A DNA stretch of 64,000 bases from Henricia sp. BOLD:AAB3569 (GCA_037783545.1 JBBELK010000397.1:992001-1056000); one strand, 5' to 3'; numbered from the stretch's first letter, positions 36,588 to 51,012 are shown. Notes: generated from the letters alone by a model not told the origin. A program made the numbers and translations.

Positions 36588-36715
36588 CTTCCGGGAGAAA
36601 TTCCCAAGACTACTCTAGTGAGCAAAGACTGGTCCGTTAGTGCTGCAAGAGGGCGCACTATATGGCCAACGCGTACACAAACCAATATCGACTAGAGTAG
36701 TCTTGGGCCAAGACT
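36588..36715 (-). repeat. Right terminal inverted repeat, copy 4
   Basis: Exact reverse complement of 35898-36025 by direct reading. Confidence 0.92.
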
Positions 36716-39700
36716 ACACTCGTCATAAAAAATTGACAGACTTTCGCCGGGAAATTGCCGATAAATTTCAGGATGTAGGGAAAACTTCCTGCATACTCCA
36801 AAGACCGTGGCTGTCTGTGCGCGTGAGCGGTCCTTTGGACGGCCGTTGACCCACCCCTGTTTGTGACGGGAATTTGCCCAAAGTGTGGTCTAAATGCCGG
36901 CAAATTTGGAGGTCAAGGAATTTCCCGACAAACTTGAAATTTTGCATGCTCTAAACTCTCTATGTTCCACACTCGTCATAAAAAATTGACAGACTTTCGC
37001 CGGGAAATTGCCGATCAATTTCAGGATGTAGGGAAAACTTCCTGCATACTCCGAAGACCGTGGCTGTCTGTGCGCGTGAGCGGTCCTTTTGACGGCCGTT
37101 GACCCACCCCTGTTTGTGACGGGAATTTGCCCAAAGTGTGGTCTAAATGCCGGCAAATTTGGAGGTCAAGGAATTTCCCGACAAACTTCAAATTTTGCAT
37201 GCTCCAAACTCTCTATGTTCCACACTCGTCATAAAAAATTGACAGACTTTCGCCGGGAAATTGCCGATAAATTTCAGGATGTAGGGAAAACTTCCTGCAT
37301 ACTCCGAAGACCGTGGCTGTCTGTGCGCGTGAGCGTTCCTTCGGACGGCCGTTGACCCACCCCTGTTTGTGACGGGAATTTGCCCAAAGTGTGGTCTAAA
37401 TGCCGGCAAATTTGGAGGTCAAGGAATTTCCCGACAAACTTCAAATTTTGCATGCTCCAAACTCTCTATGTTCCACACTCGTCATAAAAAATTGACAGAC
37501 TTTCGCCGGGAAATTGCCGATAAATTTCAGGATGTAGGGAAAACTTCCTGCATACTCCAAAGACCGTGGCTGTCTGTGCGCGTGAGCGGTCCTTTTGACG
37601 GCCGTTGACCCACCCCTGTTTGTGACGGGAATTTGCCCAAAGTGTGGTCTAAATGCCGGCAAATTTGGAGGTCAAGGAATTTCCCGACAAACTTCAAATT
37701 TTGCATGCTCCACACTCTCTATGTTCCACACTCGTCATAAAAAATTGACAGACTTTCGCCGGGAAATTGCCGATAAATTTCAGGATGTAGGGAAAACTTC
37801 CTGCATACTCCAAAGACCGTGGCTGTCTGTGCGCGTGAGCGGTCCTTTGGACGGCCGTTGACCCACCCCTGTTTGTGACGGGAATTTGCCCAAAGTGTGG
37901 TCTAAATGCCGGCAAATTTGGAGGTCAAGGAATTTCCCGACAAACTTCAAATTTTGCATGCTCCACACTCTCTATGTTCCACACTCGTCATAAAAAATTG
38001 ACAGACTTTCGCCGGGAAATTGCCGATAAATTTCAGGATGTAGGGAAAACTTCCTGCATACTCCAAAGACCGTGGCTGTCTGTGCGCGTGAGCGGTCCTT
38101 TGGACGGCCGTTGACCCACCCCTGTTTGTGACGGGAATTTGCCCAAAGTGTGGTCTAAATGCCGGCAAATTTGGAGGTCAAGGAATTTCCTCAAAAACTT
38201 CAAATTTGGCATGCTCCAAACTCTCTATGTTCCACACTCGTCATAAAAAATTGACAGACTTTCGCCGGGAAATTGCCGATAAATTTCAGGATGTAGGGAA
38301 AACTTCCTGCATACTCCGAAGACCGTGGCTGTCTGTGCGCGTGAGCGGTCCTTTGGACGGCCGTTGACCCACCCATGTTTGTGACGAGAATTTGCCCAAA
38401 GTGTGGTCTAAATGCCGGCAAATTTGGAGGTCAAGGAATTTCCCGACAAACTTCAAATTTTGCATGCTCCAAACTCTCTATGTTCCACACTCGTCATAAA
38501 AAATTGACAGACTTTCGCCGGGAAATTGCCGATAAATTTCAGGATGTAGGGAAAACTTCCTGCATACTCCGAAGACCGTGGCTGTCTGTGCGCGTGAGCG
38601 GTCCTTTGGACGGCCGTTGACCCACCCCTGTTTGTGACGGGAATTTGCCCAAAGTGTGGTCTAAATGCCGGCAAATTTGGAGGTCAAGGAATTTCCCGAC
38701 AAACTTCACATTTTGCATGCTCCAAACTCTCTATGTTCCACACTCGTCATAAAAAATTGACAGACTTTCGCCGGGAAATTGCCGATAAATTTCAGGATGT
38801 AGGGAAAACTTCCTGCCTACTCCTAAGACCGTGGCTGTCTGTGCGCGTGAGCGGTCCTTTGGACGGCCGTTGACACACCCCTGTTTGTGACGGGAATTTG
38901 CCCAAAGTGTGGTCTAAATGCCGGCAAATTTGGAGGTCAAGGAATTTCCGGAAAAACTTCAAATTTTGCATGCTCCAAACTCTCTATGTTCCACACTCGT
39001 CATAACAAATTGACAGACTTTCGCCTGGAATTTGCCGATAAATTTCAGGATGTAGGGAAAACTTCCTGCATACTCCGAAGACCGTGGCTGTCTGTGCGCG
39101 TGAGCGGTCCTTTGGACAGCCGTTGACCCACCCCTGTTTGTGACGGGAATTTGCCCAAAGTGTGGTCTAAATGCCGGCAAATTTGGAGGTCAAGGAATTT
39201 CCCGAAAAACTTGAAATTTTGCATGCTCCAAACTCTCTATGTTCCACACTCGTCATAACAAATTGACAGACTTTCGCCGGGAAATTGCCGATAAATTTCA
39301 GGATGTAGGGAAAACTTCCTGCCTACTCCGAAGACCGTGGCTGTCTGTGCGCGTGAGCGGTCCTTTGGACGGCCGTTGACCCACCCCTGTTTGTGACGGG
39401 AATTTGCCCAAAGTGTGGTCTAAATGCCGGCAAATTTGGAGGTCAAGGAATTTCCCGACAAACTTCAAATTTTGCATGCTCCAAACTCTCTATGTTCCAC
39501 ACTCGTCATAAAAAATTGACAGACTTTCGCCGGGAAATTGCCGATAAATTTCAGGATGTAGGGAAAACTTCCTGCCTACTCCGAAGACCGTGGCTGTCTG
39601 TGCGCGTGAGCGGTCCTTTGGACGGCCGTTGACACACCCCTGTTTGTGACGGGAATTTGCCCAAAGTGTGGTCTAAATGCCGGCAAATTTGGAGGTCAAG

Positions 39701-40895
39701 GAATTTCCGGGAAAACTTCAAATTTTGCATGCTCCAAACTCTCTATGTTCCACACTCGTCATAACAAATTGACAGACTTTCGCCTGGAATTTGCCGATAA
39801 ATTTCAGGATGTAGGGAAAACTTCCTGCATACTCCGAAGACCGTGGCTGTCTGTGCGCGTGAGCGGTCCTTTGGACAGCCGTTGACCCACCCCTGTTTGT
39901 GACGGGAATTTGCCCAAAGTGTGGTCTAAATGCCGGCAAATTTGGAGGTCAAGGAATTTCCCGAAAAACTTGACATTTTGCATGCTCCAAACTCTCTATG
40001 TTCCACACTCGTCATAACAAATTGACAGACTTTCGCCTGGAATTTGCCGATAAATTTCAGGATGTAGGGAAAACTTCCTGCCTACTCCGAAGACCGTGGC
40101 TGTCTGTGCGCGTGAGCGGTCCTTTGGACGGCTGTTGACCCACCCCTGTTTGTGACGGGAATTTGCCCAAAGTGTGGTCTAAATGCCGGCAAATTTGGAG
40201 GTCAAGGAATTTCCGGAAAAACTTGAAATTTTGCATGCTCCAAACTCTCTATGTTCCACACTCGTCATAAAAAATTGACAGACTTTCGCCGGGAAATTGC
40301 CGATAAATTTCAGGATGTAGGGAAAGCTTCCTGCCTACTCCTAAGACCGTGGCTGTCTGTGCGCGTGAGCGGTCCTTTGGACGGCCGTTGACACACCCCT
40401 GTTTGTGACGGGAATTTGCCCAAAGTGTGGTCTAAATGCCGGCAAATTTGGAGGTCAAGGAATTTCCGGAAAAACTTGAAATTTTGCATGCTCCAAACTC
40501 TCTATGTTCCACACTCGTCATAAAAAATTGACAGACTTTCGCCGGGAAATTGCCGATAATTTTCAGGATGTAGGGAAAACTTCCTGCATACTCCGAAGAC
40601 CGTGGCTGTCTGTGCGCGTGAGCGGTCCTTTGGACAGCCGTTGACCCACCCCTGTTTGTGACGGGAATTTGCCCAAAGTGTTGTCTATATGCCGGCAAAT
40701 TTGGAGGTCAAGGAATTTCCCGAAAAACTTGACATTTTGCATGCTCCAAACTCTCTATGTTCCACACTCGTCATAAAAAATTGACAGACTTTTGCCGGGA
40801 AATTGCCGATAAATTTCAGGATGTAGGGAAAACTTCCTGCATACTCCAAAGACCGTGGCTGTCTGTGCGCGTGAGCGGTCCTTTGGACGGCCGTT

Positions 40896-41131
40896 GACGG
40901 GAATTTGCCCAAAGTGTGGTCTAAATGCCGGCAAATTTGGAGGTCAAGGAATTTCCCGACAAACTTCAAATTTTGCATGCTCCAAACTCTCTATGTTCCA
41001 CACTCGTCATAAAAAATTGACAGACTTTCGCCGGGAAATTGCCGATAAATTTCAGGATGTAGGGAAAACTTCCTGCATACTCCGAAGACCGTGGCTGTCT
41101 GTGCGCGTGAGCGGTCCTTTGGACAGCCGTT
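40896..41131. repeat. Shortened monomer (236 bp) with the 17-bp deletion, block P' copy
   Basis: Same TGAC-to-TGAC deletion junction as 23372-23607. The right part differs: here GACAAACTTCAAA and GACAGCCGTT, there GAAAAACTCGAAA and GAGCGATCC. An exchange between monomers to the right of the deletion followed the block duplication. Confidence 0.9.
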
Positions 41132-43157
41132 GACCCACCCCTGTTTGTGACGGGAATTTGCCCAAAGTGTGGTCTAAATGCCGGCAAATTTGGAGGTCAA
41201 GGAATTTCCCGACAAACTTCAAATTTTGCATGCTCCACACTCTCTATGTTCCACACTCGTCATAAAAAAATTGACAGACTTTCGCCGGGAAATTGCCGAT
41301 AAATTTCAGGATGTAGGGAAAACTTCCTGCATACTCCAAAGACCGTGGCTGTCTGTGCGCGTGAGCCGTCCTTTGGACGGCCGTTGACCCACCCCTGTTT
41401 GTGACGGGAATTTGCCCAAAGTGTGGTCTGAATGCCGGCAAATTTGGAGGTCAAGGAATTTCCGGAAAAACTTCAAATTTTGCATGCTCCAAACTCTCTA
41501 TGTTCCACACTCGTCATAAAAAATTGACAGACTTTCGCCGGGAAATTGCCGATAAATTTCAGGATGTAGGGAAAACTTCCTGCATACTCCGAAGACCGTG
41601 GCTGTCTGTGCGCGTGAGCGGTCCTTTGGACGGCCGTTGACCCACCCCTGTTTGTGACGGCAATTTGCCCAAAGTGTGGTCTAAATGCCGGCAAATTTGG
41701 AGGTCAAGGAATTTCCCGAAAAACTCGAAATTTTGCATGCTCCAAACTCTCTATGTTCCACACTCGTCATAAAAAATTGACAGACTTTCGCCGGGAAATT
41801 GCCGATAAATTTCAGGATGTAGGGAAAACTTCCTGCATACTCCGAAGACCGTGGCTGTCTGTGCGCGTGAGCGATCCTTTGGACGGCCGTTGACCCACCC
41901 CTGTTTGTGACGAGAATTTGCCCAAAGTGTGGTCTAAATGCCGGCAAATTTGGAGGTCAAGGAATTTCCCGACAAACTTCACATTTTGCATGCTCCAAAC
42001 TCTCTATGTTCCACACTCGTCATAAAAAATTGACAGACTTTCGCCGGGAAATTGCCGATAAATTTCAGGATGTAGGGAAAACTTCCTGCATACTCCGAAG
42101 ACCGTGGCTGTCTGTGCGCGTGAGCGGTCCTTTGGACAGCCGTTGACCCACCCCTGTTTGTGACGGGAATTTGCCCAAAGTGTGGTCTAAATGCCGGCAA
42201 ATTTGGAGGTCAAGGAATTTCCCGACAAACTTCAAATTTTGCATGCTCCACACTCTCTATGTTCCACACTCGTCATAAAAAAATTGACAGACTTTCGCCG
42301 GGAAATTGCCGATAAATTTCAGGATGTAGGGAAAACTTCCTGCATACTCCAAAGACCGTGGCTGTCTGTGCGCGTGAGCCGTCCTTTGGACGGCCGTTGA
42401 CCCACCCCTGTTTGTGACGGGAATTTGCCCAAAGTGTGGTCTGAATGCCGGCAAATTTGGAGGTCAAGGAATTTCCGGAAAAACTTCAAATTTTGCATGC
42501 TCCAAACTCTCTATGTTCCACACTCGTCATAAAAAATTGACAGACTTTCGCCGGGAAATTGCCGATAAATTTCAGGATGTAGGGAAAACTTCCTGCATAC
42601 TCCGAAGACCGTGGCTGTCTGTGCGCGTGAGCGGTCCTTTGGACGGCCGTTGACCCACCCCTGTTTGTGACGGCAATTTGCCCAAAGTGTGGTCTAAATG
42701 CCGGCAAATTTGGAGGTCAAGGAATTTCCCGAAAAACTCGAAATTTTGCATGCTCCAAACTCTCTATGTTCCACACTCGTCATAAAAAATTGACAGACTT
42801 TCGCCGGGAAATTGCCGATAAATTTCAGGATGTAGGGAAAACTTCCTGCATACTCCGAAGACCGTGGCTGTCTGTGCGCGTGAGCGATCCTTTGGACGGC
42901 CGTTGACCCACCCCTGTTTGTGACGAGAATTTGCCCAAAGTGTGGTCTAAATGCCGGCAAATTTGGAGGTCAAGGAATTTCCCGACAAACTTCACATTTT
43001 GCATGCTCCAAACTCTCTATGTTCCACACTCGTCATAAAAAATTGACAGACTTTCGCCGGGAAATTGCCGATAAATTTCAGGATGTAGGGAAAACTTCCT
43101 GCCTACTCCGAAGACCGTGGCTGTCTGTGCGCGTGAGCGGTCCTTTTGACGGCCGTT
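41132..43157. repeat. Two 1013-bp four-monomer units in block P'
   Basis: Units 41132-42144 and 42145-43157 repeat the 23861-24873 order, including the seven-A 254-bp monomer. They look nearly identical, differing mainly at the end of the fourth monomer (CATACTCC with GACAGCC in the first, CCTACTCC with TTTTGACGG in the second). Confidence 0.88.
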
Positions 43158-43663
43158 GACCCACCCCTGTTTGTGACGGGAATTTGCCCAAAGTGTGGTC
43201 TAAATGCCGGCAAATTTGGAGGTCAAGGAATTTCCGGAAAAACTTCAAATTTTGCATGCTCCAAACTCTCTATGTTCCACACTCGTCATAAAAAATTGAC
43301 AGACTTTCGCCGGGAAATTGCCGATAAATTTCAGGATGTAGGGAAAACTTCCTGCATACTCCGAAGACCGTGGCTGTCTGTGCGCGTGAGCGGTCCTTTG
43401 GACGGCCGTTGACCCACCCCTGTTTGTGACGGGAATTTGCCCAAAGTGTGGTCTAAATGCCGGCAAATTTGGAGGTCAAGGAATTTCCCGAAAAACTTGA
43501 AATTGTGCATGCTCCAAACTCTCTATGTTCCACACTCGTCATAAAAAATTGACAGACTTTCGCCGGGAAATTGCCGATAAATTTCAGGATGTAGGGAAAA
43601 CTTCCTGCATACTCCTAAGACCGTGGCTGTCTGTGCGCGTGAGCGGTCCTTTGGACGGCCGTT

Positions 43664-45438
43664 GACCCACCCCTGTTTGTGACGGGAATTTGCCCAAAGT
43701 GTGGTCTAAATGCCGGCAAATTTGGAGGTCAAGGAATTTCCCGAAAAACTTGAAATTTTGCATGCTCCAAACTCTCTATGTTCCACACTCGTCATAAAAA
43801 CTTGACAGACTTTCGCCGGGAAATTGCCGATAAATTTCAGGATGTAGGGAAAACTTCCTGCATACTCCGAAGACCGTGGCTGTCTGTGCGCGTGAGCGGT
43901 CCTTTGGACGGCCGTTGACCCACCTCTGTTTGTGACGGGAATTTGCCCAAAGTGTGGTCTAAATGCCGGCAAATTTGGAGGTCAAGGAATTTCCCGACAA
44001 ACTTCAAATTTGGCATGCTCCAAACTCTCTATGTTCCACACTCGTCATAACAAAATTGACAGACTTTCGCCGGGAAATTGCCGATAAATTTCAGGATGTA
44101 GGGAAAACTTCCTGCATACTCCAAAGACCGTGGCTGTCTGTGCGCGTGAGCGGTCCTTTGGACGGCCGTTGACCCACCCCTGTTTGTGACGGGAATTTGC
44201 CCAAAGTGTGGTCTAAATGCCGGCAAATTTGGAGGTCAAGGAATTTCCCGACAAACTTCAAATTTGGCATGCTCCAAACTCTCTATGTTCCACACTCGTC
44301 ATAAAAAAATTGACAGACTTTCGCCGGGAAATTGCCGATAAATTTCAGGATGTAGGGAAAACTTCCTGCCTACTCCGAAGACCGTGGCTGTCTGTGCGCG
44401 TGAGCGGTCCTTTGGACGGCCGTTGACACACCCCTGTTTGTGACGGGAATTTTCCCAAAGTGTGGTCTAAATGCCGGCAAATTTGGAGGTCAAGGAATTT
44501 CCCGACAAACTTCAAATTTTGCATGCTCCAAACTCTCTATGTTCCACACTCGTCATAAAAACTTGACAGACTTTCGCCGGGAAATTGCCGATAAATTTCA
44601 GGATGTAGGGAAAACTTCCTGCATACTCCGAAGACCGTGGCTGTCTGTGCGCGTGAGCGGTCCTTTTGACGGCCGTTGACCCACCCCTGTTTGTGACGGG
44701 AATTTGCCCAAAGTGTGGTCTAAATGCCGGCAAATTTGGAGGTCAAGGAATTTCCCGAAAAACTTGAAATTTTGCATGCTCCAAACTCTCTATGTTCCAC
44801 ACTCGTCATAAAAACTTGACAGACTTTCGCCGGGAAATTGCCGATAAATTTCAGGATGTAGGGAAAACTTCCTGCATACTCCGAAGACCGTGGCTGTCTG
44901 TGCGCGTGAGCGGTCCTTTGGACGGCCGTTGACCCACCTCTGTTTGTGACGGGAATTTGCCCAAAGTGTGGTCTAAATGCCGGCAAATTTGGAGGTCAAG
45001 GAATTTCCCGACAAACTTCAAATTTGGCATGCTCCAAACTCTCTATGTTCCACACTCGTCATAACAAAATTGACAGACTTTCGCCGGGAAATTGCCGATA
45101 AATTTCAGGATGTAGGGAAAACTTCCTGCATACTCCAAAGACCGTGGCTGTCTGTGCGCGTGAGCGGTCCTTTGGACGGCCGTTGACCCACCCCTGTTTG
45201 TGACGGGAATTTGCCCAAAGTGTGGTCTAAATGCCGGCAAATTTGGAGGTCAAGGAATTTCCCGACAAACTTCAAATTTGGCATGCTCCAAACTCTCTAT
45301 GTTCCACACTCGTCATAAAAAAATTGACAGACTTTCGCCGGGAAATTGCCGATAAATTTCAGGATGTAGGGAAAACTTCCTGCCTACTCCGAAGACCGTG
45401 GCTGTCTGTGCGCGTGAGCGGTCCTTTGGACGGCCGTT
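43664..45438. repeat. Higher-order repeat with 1014-bp period in block P'
   Basis: Matches 25633-27407 at an offset of 18,031. One private change is GGAATTTTCCC near 44449. Confidence 0.82.
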
Positions 45439-47212
45439 GACACACCCCTGTTTGTGACGGGAATTTGCCCAAAGTGTGGTCTAAATGCCGGCAAATTTGG
45501 AGGTCAAGGAATTTCCCGACAAACTTCAAATTTGGCATGCTCCAAACTCTCTATGTTCCACACTCGTCATAACAAAATTGACAGACTTTCGCCGGGAAAT
45601 TGCCGATAAATTTCAGGATGTAGGGAAAACTTCCTGCATACTCCGAAGACCGTGGCTGTCTGTGCGCGTGAGCGGTCCTTTTGACGGCCGTTGACCCACC
45701 CCTGTTTGTGACGGGAATTTGCCCAAAGTGTGGTCTAAATGCCGGCAAATTTGGAGGTCAAGGAATTTCCCGAAAAACTTGAAATTTTGCATGCTCCAAA
45801 CTCTCTATGTTCCACACTCGTCATAAAAACTTGACAGACTTTCGCCGGGAAATTGCCGATAAATTTCAGGATGTAGGGAAAACTTCCTGCCTACTCCGAA
45901 GACCGTGGCTGTCTGTGCGCGTGAGCGGTCCTTTGGACGGCCGTTGACACACCCCTGTTTGTGACGGGAATTTGCCCAAAGTGTGGTCTAAATGCCGGCA
46001 AATTTGGAGGTCAAGGAATTTCCCGACAAACTTCAAATTTTGCATGCTCCAAACTCTCTATGTTCCACACTCGTCATAAAAACTTGACAGACTTTCGCCG
46101 GGAAATTGCCGATAAATTTCAGGATGTAGGGAAAACTTCCTGCATACTCCGAAGACCGTGGCTGTCTGTGCGCGTGAGCGGTCCTTTTGACGGCCGTTGA
46201 CCCACCCCTGTTTGTGACGGGAATTTGCCCAAAGTGTGGTCTAAATGCCGGCAAATTTGGAGGTCAAGGAATTTCCCGAAAAACGTGAAATTTTGCATGC
46301 TCCAAACTCTCTATGTTCCACACTCGTCATAAAAACTTGACAGACTTTCGCCGGGAAATTGCCGATAAATTTCAGGATGTAGGGAAAACTTCCTGCATAC
46401 TCCGAAGACCGTGGCTGTCTGTGCGCGTGAGCGGTCCTTTGGACGGCCGTTGACCCACCTCTGTTTGTGACGGGAATTTGCCCAAAGTGTGGTCTAAATG
46501 CCGGCAAATTTGGAGGTCAAGGAATTTCCCGACAAACTTCAAATTTGGCATGCTCCAAACTCTCTATGTTCCACACTCGTCATAACAAAATTGACAGACT
46601 TTCGCCGGGAAATTGCCGATAAATTTCAGGATGTAGGGAAAACTTCCTGCCTACTCCGAAGACCGTGGCTGTCTGTGCGCGTGAGCGGTCCTTTGGACGG
46701 CCGTTGACACACCCCTGTTTGTGACGGGAATTTGCCCAAAGTGTGGTCTAAATGCCGGCAAATTTGGAGGTCAAGGAATTTCCCGACAAACTTCAAATTT
46801 TGCATGCTCCAAACTCTCTATGTTCCACACTCGTCATAAAAAAATTGACAGACTTTCGCCGGGAAATTGCCGATAAATTTCAGGATGTAGGGAAAACTTC
46901 CTGCCTACTCCAAAGGCCGTGGCTGTCTGTGCGCGTGAGCGGTCCTTTGGACGGCCGTTGACCCACCCCTGTTTGTTACGGGAATTTGCCCAAAGTGTGG
47001 TCTAAATGCCGGCAAATTTTGAGGTCAAGGAATTTCCCGACAAACTTCAAATTTTGCATGCTCCAAACTCTCTATGTTCCACACTCGTCATAAACAATTG
47101 ACAGACTTTCGCCGGGAAATTGCCGATAAATTTCAGGATGTAGGGAAAACTTCCTGCATACTCCAAAGACCGTGGCTGTCTGTGCGCGTGAGCGGTCCTT
47201 TGGACGGCCGTT

Positions 47213-49234
47213 GACCCACCCCTGTTTGTGACGGGAATTTGCCCAAAGTGTGGTCTAAATGCCGGCAAATTTGGAGGTCAAGGAATTTCCCGACAAACTT
47301 CAAATTTTGCATGCTCCAAACTCTCTATGTTCCACATTCGTCATAAAAAATTGACAGACTTTCGCCGGGAAATTGCCGATAAATTTCAGGATGTAGGGAA
47401 AACTTCCTGCATACTCCGAAGACCGTGGCTGTCTGTGCGCGTGAGCGGTCCTTTTGACGGCCGTTGACCCACCCCTGTTTGTGACGGGAATTTGCCCAAA
47501 GTGTGGTCTAAATGCCGGCAAATTTGGAGGTCAAGGAATTTCCCGAAAAACTTCAAATTTTGCATGCTCCAAACTCTCTATGTTCCACACTCGTCATAAA
47601 AAATTGACAGACTTTCGCCGGGAAATTGCCGATAAATTTCAGGAGTTAGGAAAACTTCCTGCATACTCCGAAGACCGTGGCTGTCTGTGCGCGTGAGCGG
47701 TCCATTGGACGGCCGTTGACCCACCCCTGTTTGTGACGGGAATTTGCCCAAAGTGTGGTCTAAATGCCGGCAAATTTGGAGGTCAAGGAATTTCCCGACA
47801 AACTTCAAATTTTGCATGCTCCAAACTCTCTATGTTCCACACTCGTCATAAAAAATTGACAGACTTTCGCCGGGAAATTGCCGATAAATTTCAGGATGTA
47901 GGGAAAACTTCCTGCATACTCCGAAGACCGTGGCTGTCTGTGCGCGTGAGCGGTCCTTTGGACAGCCGTTGACCCACCCCTGTTTGTGACGGGAATTTGC
48001 CCAAAGTGTGGTCTAAATGCCGGCAAATTTGGAGGTCAAGGAATTTCCCGACAAATTTCAAATTTTGCATGCTCCACACTCTCTATGTTCCACACTCGTC
48101 ATAAACAATTGACAGACTTTCGCCGGGAAATTGCCGATAAATTTCAGGATGTAGGGAAAACTTCCTGCATACTCCAAAGACCGTGGCTGTCTGTGCGCGT
48201 GAGCGGTCCTTTGGACGGCCGTTGACCCACCCCTGTTTGTGACGGGAATTTGCCCAAAGTGTGGTCTAAATGCCGGCAAATTTGGAGGTCAAGGAATTTC
48301 CCGACAAACTTCAAATTTTGCATGCTCCAAACTCTCTATGTTCCACACTCGTCATAAAAAATTGACAGACTTTCGCCGGGAAATTGCCGATAAATTTCAG
48401 GATGTAGGGAAAACTTCCTGCATACTCCGAAGACCGTGGCTGTCTGTGCGCGTGAGCGGTCCTTTTGACGGCCGTTGACCCACCCCTGTTTGTGACGGGA
48501 ATTTGCCCAAAGTGTGGTCTAAATGCCGGCAAATTTGGAGGTCAAGGAATTTCCCGAAAAACTTCAAATTTTGCATGCTCCAAACTCTCTATGTTCCACA
48601 CTCGTCATAAAAAATTGACAGACTTTCGCCGGGAAATTGCCGATAAATTTCAGGAGTTAGGAAAACTTCCTGCATACTCCGAAGACCGTGGCTGTCTGTG
48701 CGCGTGAGCGGTCCATTGGACGGCCGTTGACCCACCCCTGTTTGTGACGGGAATTTGCCCAAAGTGTGGTCTAAATGCCGGCAAATTTGGAGGTCAAGGA
48801 ATTTCCCGACAAACTTCAAATTTTGCATGCTCCAAACTCTCTATGTTCCACACTCGTCATAAAAAATTGACAGACTTTCGCCGGGAAATTGCCGATAAAT
48901 TTCAGGATGTAGGGAAAACTTCCTGCATACTCCGAAGACCGTGGCTGTCTGTGCGCGTGAGCGGTCCTTTGGACAGCCGTTGACCCACCCCTGTTTGTGA
49001 CGGGAATTTGCCCAAAGTGTGGTCTAAATGCCGGCAAATTTGGAGGTCAAGGAATTTCCCGACAAACTTCAAATTTTGCATGCTCCACACTCTCTATGTT
49101 CCACACTCGTCATAAAAAATTGACAGACTTTCGCCGGGAAATTGCCGATAAATTTCAGGATGTAGGGAAAACTTCCTGCATACTCCAAAGACCGTGGCTG
49201 TCTGTGCGCGTGAGCGGTCCTTTGGACGGCCGTT
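47213..49234. repeat. Higher-order repeat: two 4-monomer units of 1011 bp in block P'
   Basis: Units 47213-48223 and 48224-49234 match 29182-31203 at an offset of 18,031, including the 252-bp CAGGAGTTAGG monomers and GGTCCATTGG. Confidence 0.87.
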
Positions 49235-50884
49235 GACCCACCCCTGTTTGTGACGGGAATTTGCCCAAAGTGTGGTCTAAATGCCGGCAAATTTGGAGGT
49301 CAAGGAATTTCCCGACAAACTTCAAATTTTGCATGCTCCAAACTCTCTATGTTCCACACTCGTCATAAAAAATTGACAGACTTTCGCCCGGAAATTGCCG
49401 ATAAATTTCAGGATGTAGGGAAAACTTCCTGCATACTCCGAAGACCGTGGCTGTCTGTGCACGTGAGCGGTCCTTTTGACGGCCGTTGACCCACCCCTGT
49501 TTGTGACGGGAATTTGCCCAAAGTGTGGTCTAAATGCCGGCAAATTTGGAGGTCAAGGAATTTCCCGAAAAACTTCAAATTTTGCATGCTCCACACTCTC
49601 TATGTTCCACACTCGTCATAAAAAATTGACAGACTTTCGCCGGGAAATTGCCGATAAATTTCAGGATGTAGGGAAAACTTCCTGCATACTCCAAAGACCG
49701 TGGCTGTCTGTGCGCGTGAGCGGTCCTTTGGACGGCCGTTGACCCACCCCTGTTTGTGACGGGAATTTGCCCAAAGTGTGGTCTAAATGCCGGCAAATTT
49801 GGAGGTCAAGGAATTTCCCGACAAACTTGAAATTTTGCATGCTCTAAACTCTCTATGTTCCACACTCGTCATAAAAAATTGACAGACTTTCGCCGGGAAA
49901 TTGCCGATAAATTTCAGGATGTAGGGAAAACTTCCTGCATACTCCAAAGACCGTGGCTGTCTGTGCGCGTGAGCGGTCCTTTGGACGGCCGTTGACCCAC
50001 CCCTGTTTGTGACGGGAATTTGCCCAAAGTGTGGTCTAAATGCCGGCAAATTTGGAGGTCAAGGAATTTCCCGACAAACTTCAAATTTTGCATGCTCCAA
50101 ACTCTCTATGTTCCACACTCGTCATAAAAAATTGACAGACTTTCGCCGGGAAATTGCCGATAAATTTCAGGATGTAGGGAAAACTTCCTGCATACTCCGA
50201 AGACCGTGGCTGTCTGTGCGCGTGAGCGGTCCTTTGGACAGCCGTTGACCCACCCCTGTTTGTGACGGGAATTTGCCCAAAGTGTGGTCTAAATGCCGGC
50301 AAATTTGGAGGTCAAGGAATTTCCCGACAAACTTCAAATTTTGCATGCTCCACACTCTCTATGTTCCACACTCGTCATAAAAAATTGACAGACTTTCGCC
50401 GGGAAATTGCCGATAAATTTCAGGATGTAGGGAAAACTTCCTGCATACTCCAAAGACCGTGGCTGTCTGTGCGCGTGAGCGGTCCTTTGGACGGCCGTTG
50501 ACCCACCCCTGTTTGTGACGGGAATTTGCCAAAAGTGTGGTCTAAATGCCGGCAAATTTGGAGGTCAAGGAATTTCCCGACAAACTTCAAATTTGGCATG
50601 CTCCAAACTCTCTATGTTCCACACTCGTCATAAAAAATTGACAGACTTTCGCCGGGAAATTGCCGATAAATTTCAGGATGTAGGGAAAACTTCCTGCATA
50701 CTCCGAAGACCGTGGCTGTCTGTGCGCGTGAGCGGTCCTTTGGACGGCCGTTGACCCACCCCTGTTTGTGACGGGAATTTGCCCAAAGTGTGGTCTAAAT
50801 GCCGGCAAATTTGGAGGTCAAGGAGTTTCCCGACAAACTTCAAATTTTGCATGCTCCAAACTCTCTATGTTCCACACTCGTCAT

Positions 50885-51012
50885 AGTCTTGGCCCAAGAC
50901 TACTCTAGTCGATATTGGTTTGTGTACGCGTTGGCCATATAGTGCGCCCTCTTGCAGCACTAACGGACCAGTCTTTGCTCACTAGAGTAGTCTTGGGAAT
51001 TTCTCCCGGAAG
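50885..51012 (+). repeat. Left terminal inverted repeat, copy 5
   Basis: 128 bp, no difference from the other copies seen. Confidence 0.92.

Larger units (their letters stand above)
35898..36715. mobile_element. Non-autonomous TIR element, copy 4 (818 bp)
   Basis: No difference from copy 1 was found, including five full 32-bp units with the last two TGACCC blocks reading TACACC. TIRs are 35898-36025 and 36588-36715; the target duplication is at 35887-35897 and 36716-36726. The flanks carry CTACGTTCC on the left and CAGGATGTAGGG with CTCCAAAG on the right, as at copy 1. It begins the second member of duplication R. Confidence 0.93.
35898..39885. repeat. Segmental duplication R, member 2 (element copy 4 and its right flank)
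   Basis: Partner of 13822-17560 and, from 36716 on, of 51607 to about 55.2 kb at a constant offset of 14,891. It shares GAGCGTTCCTTCGG with member 3, whereas member 1 has GAGCGGTCCTTCGG. It also shares the extra GCTCCACACTC monomer with member 3. Members 2 and 3 are therefore the closer pair. Confidence 0.82.
36716..50884. repeat. Satellite array segment V (56 monomers)
   Basis: The 14,169 bp are accounted for by 56 monomers plus the 11-bp duplication, nine single-A gains, one 17-bp deletion (40898) and two 1-bp deletions (47643, 48654). The first 3 kb match the right flank of copy 1. From 39125 the segment matches block P. No other sequence class is visible. Confidence 0.97.
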
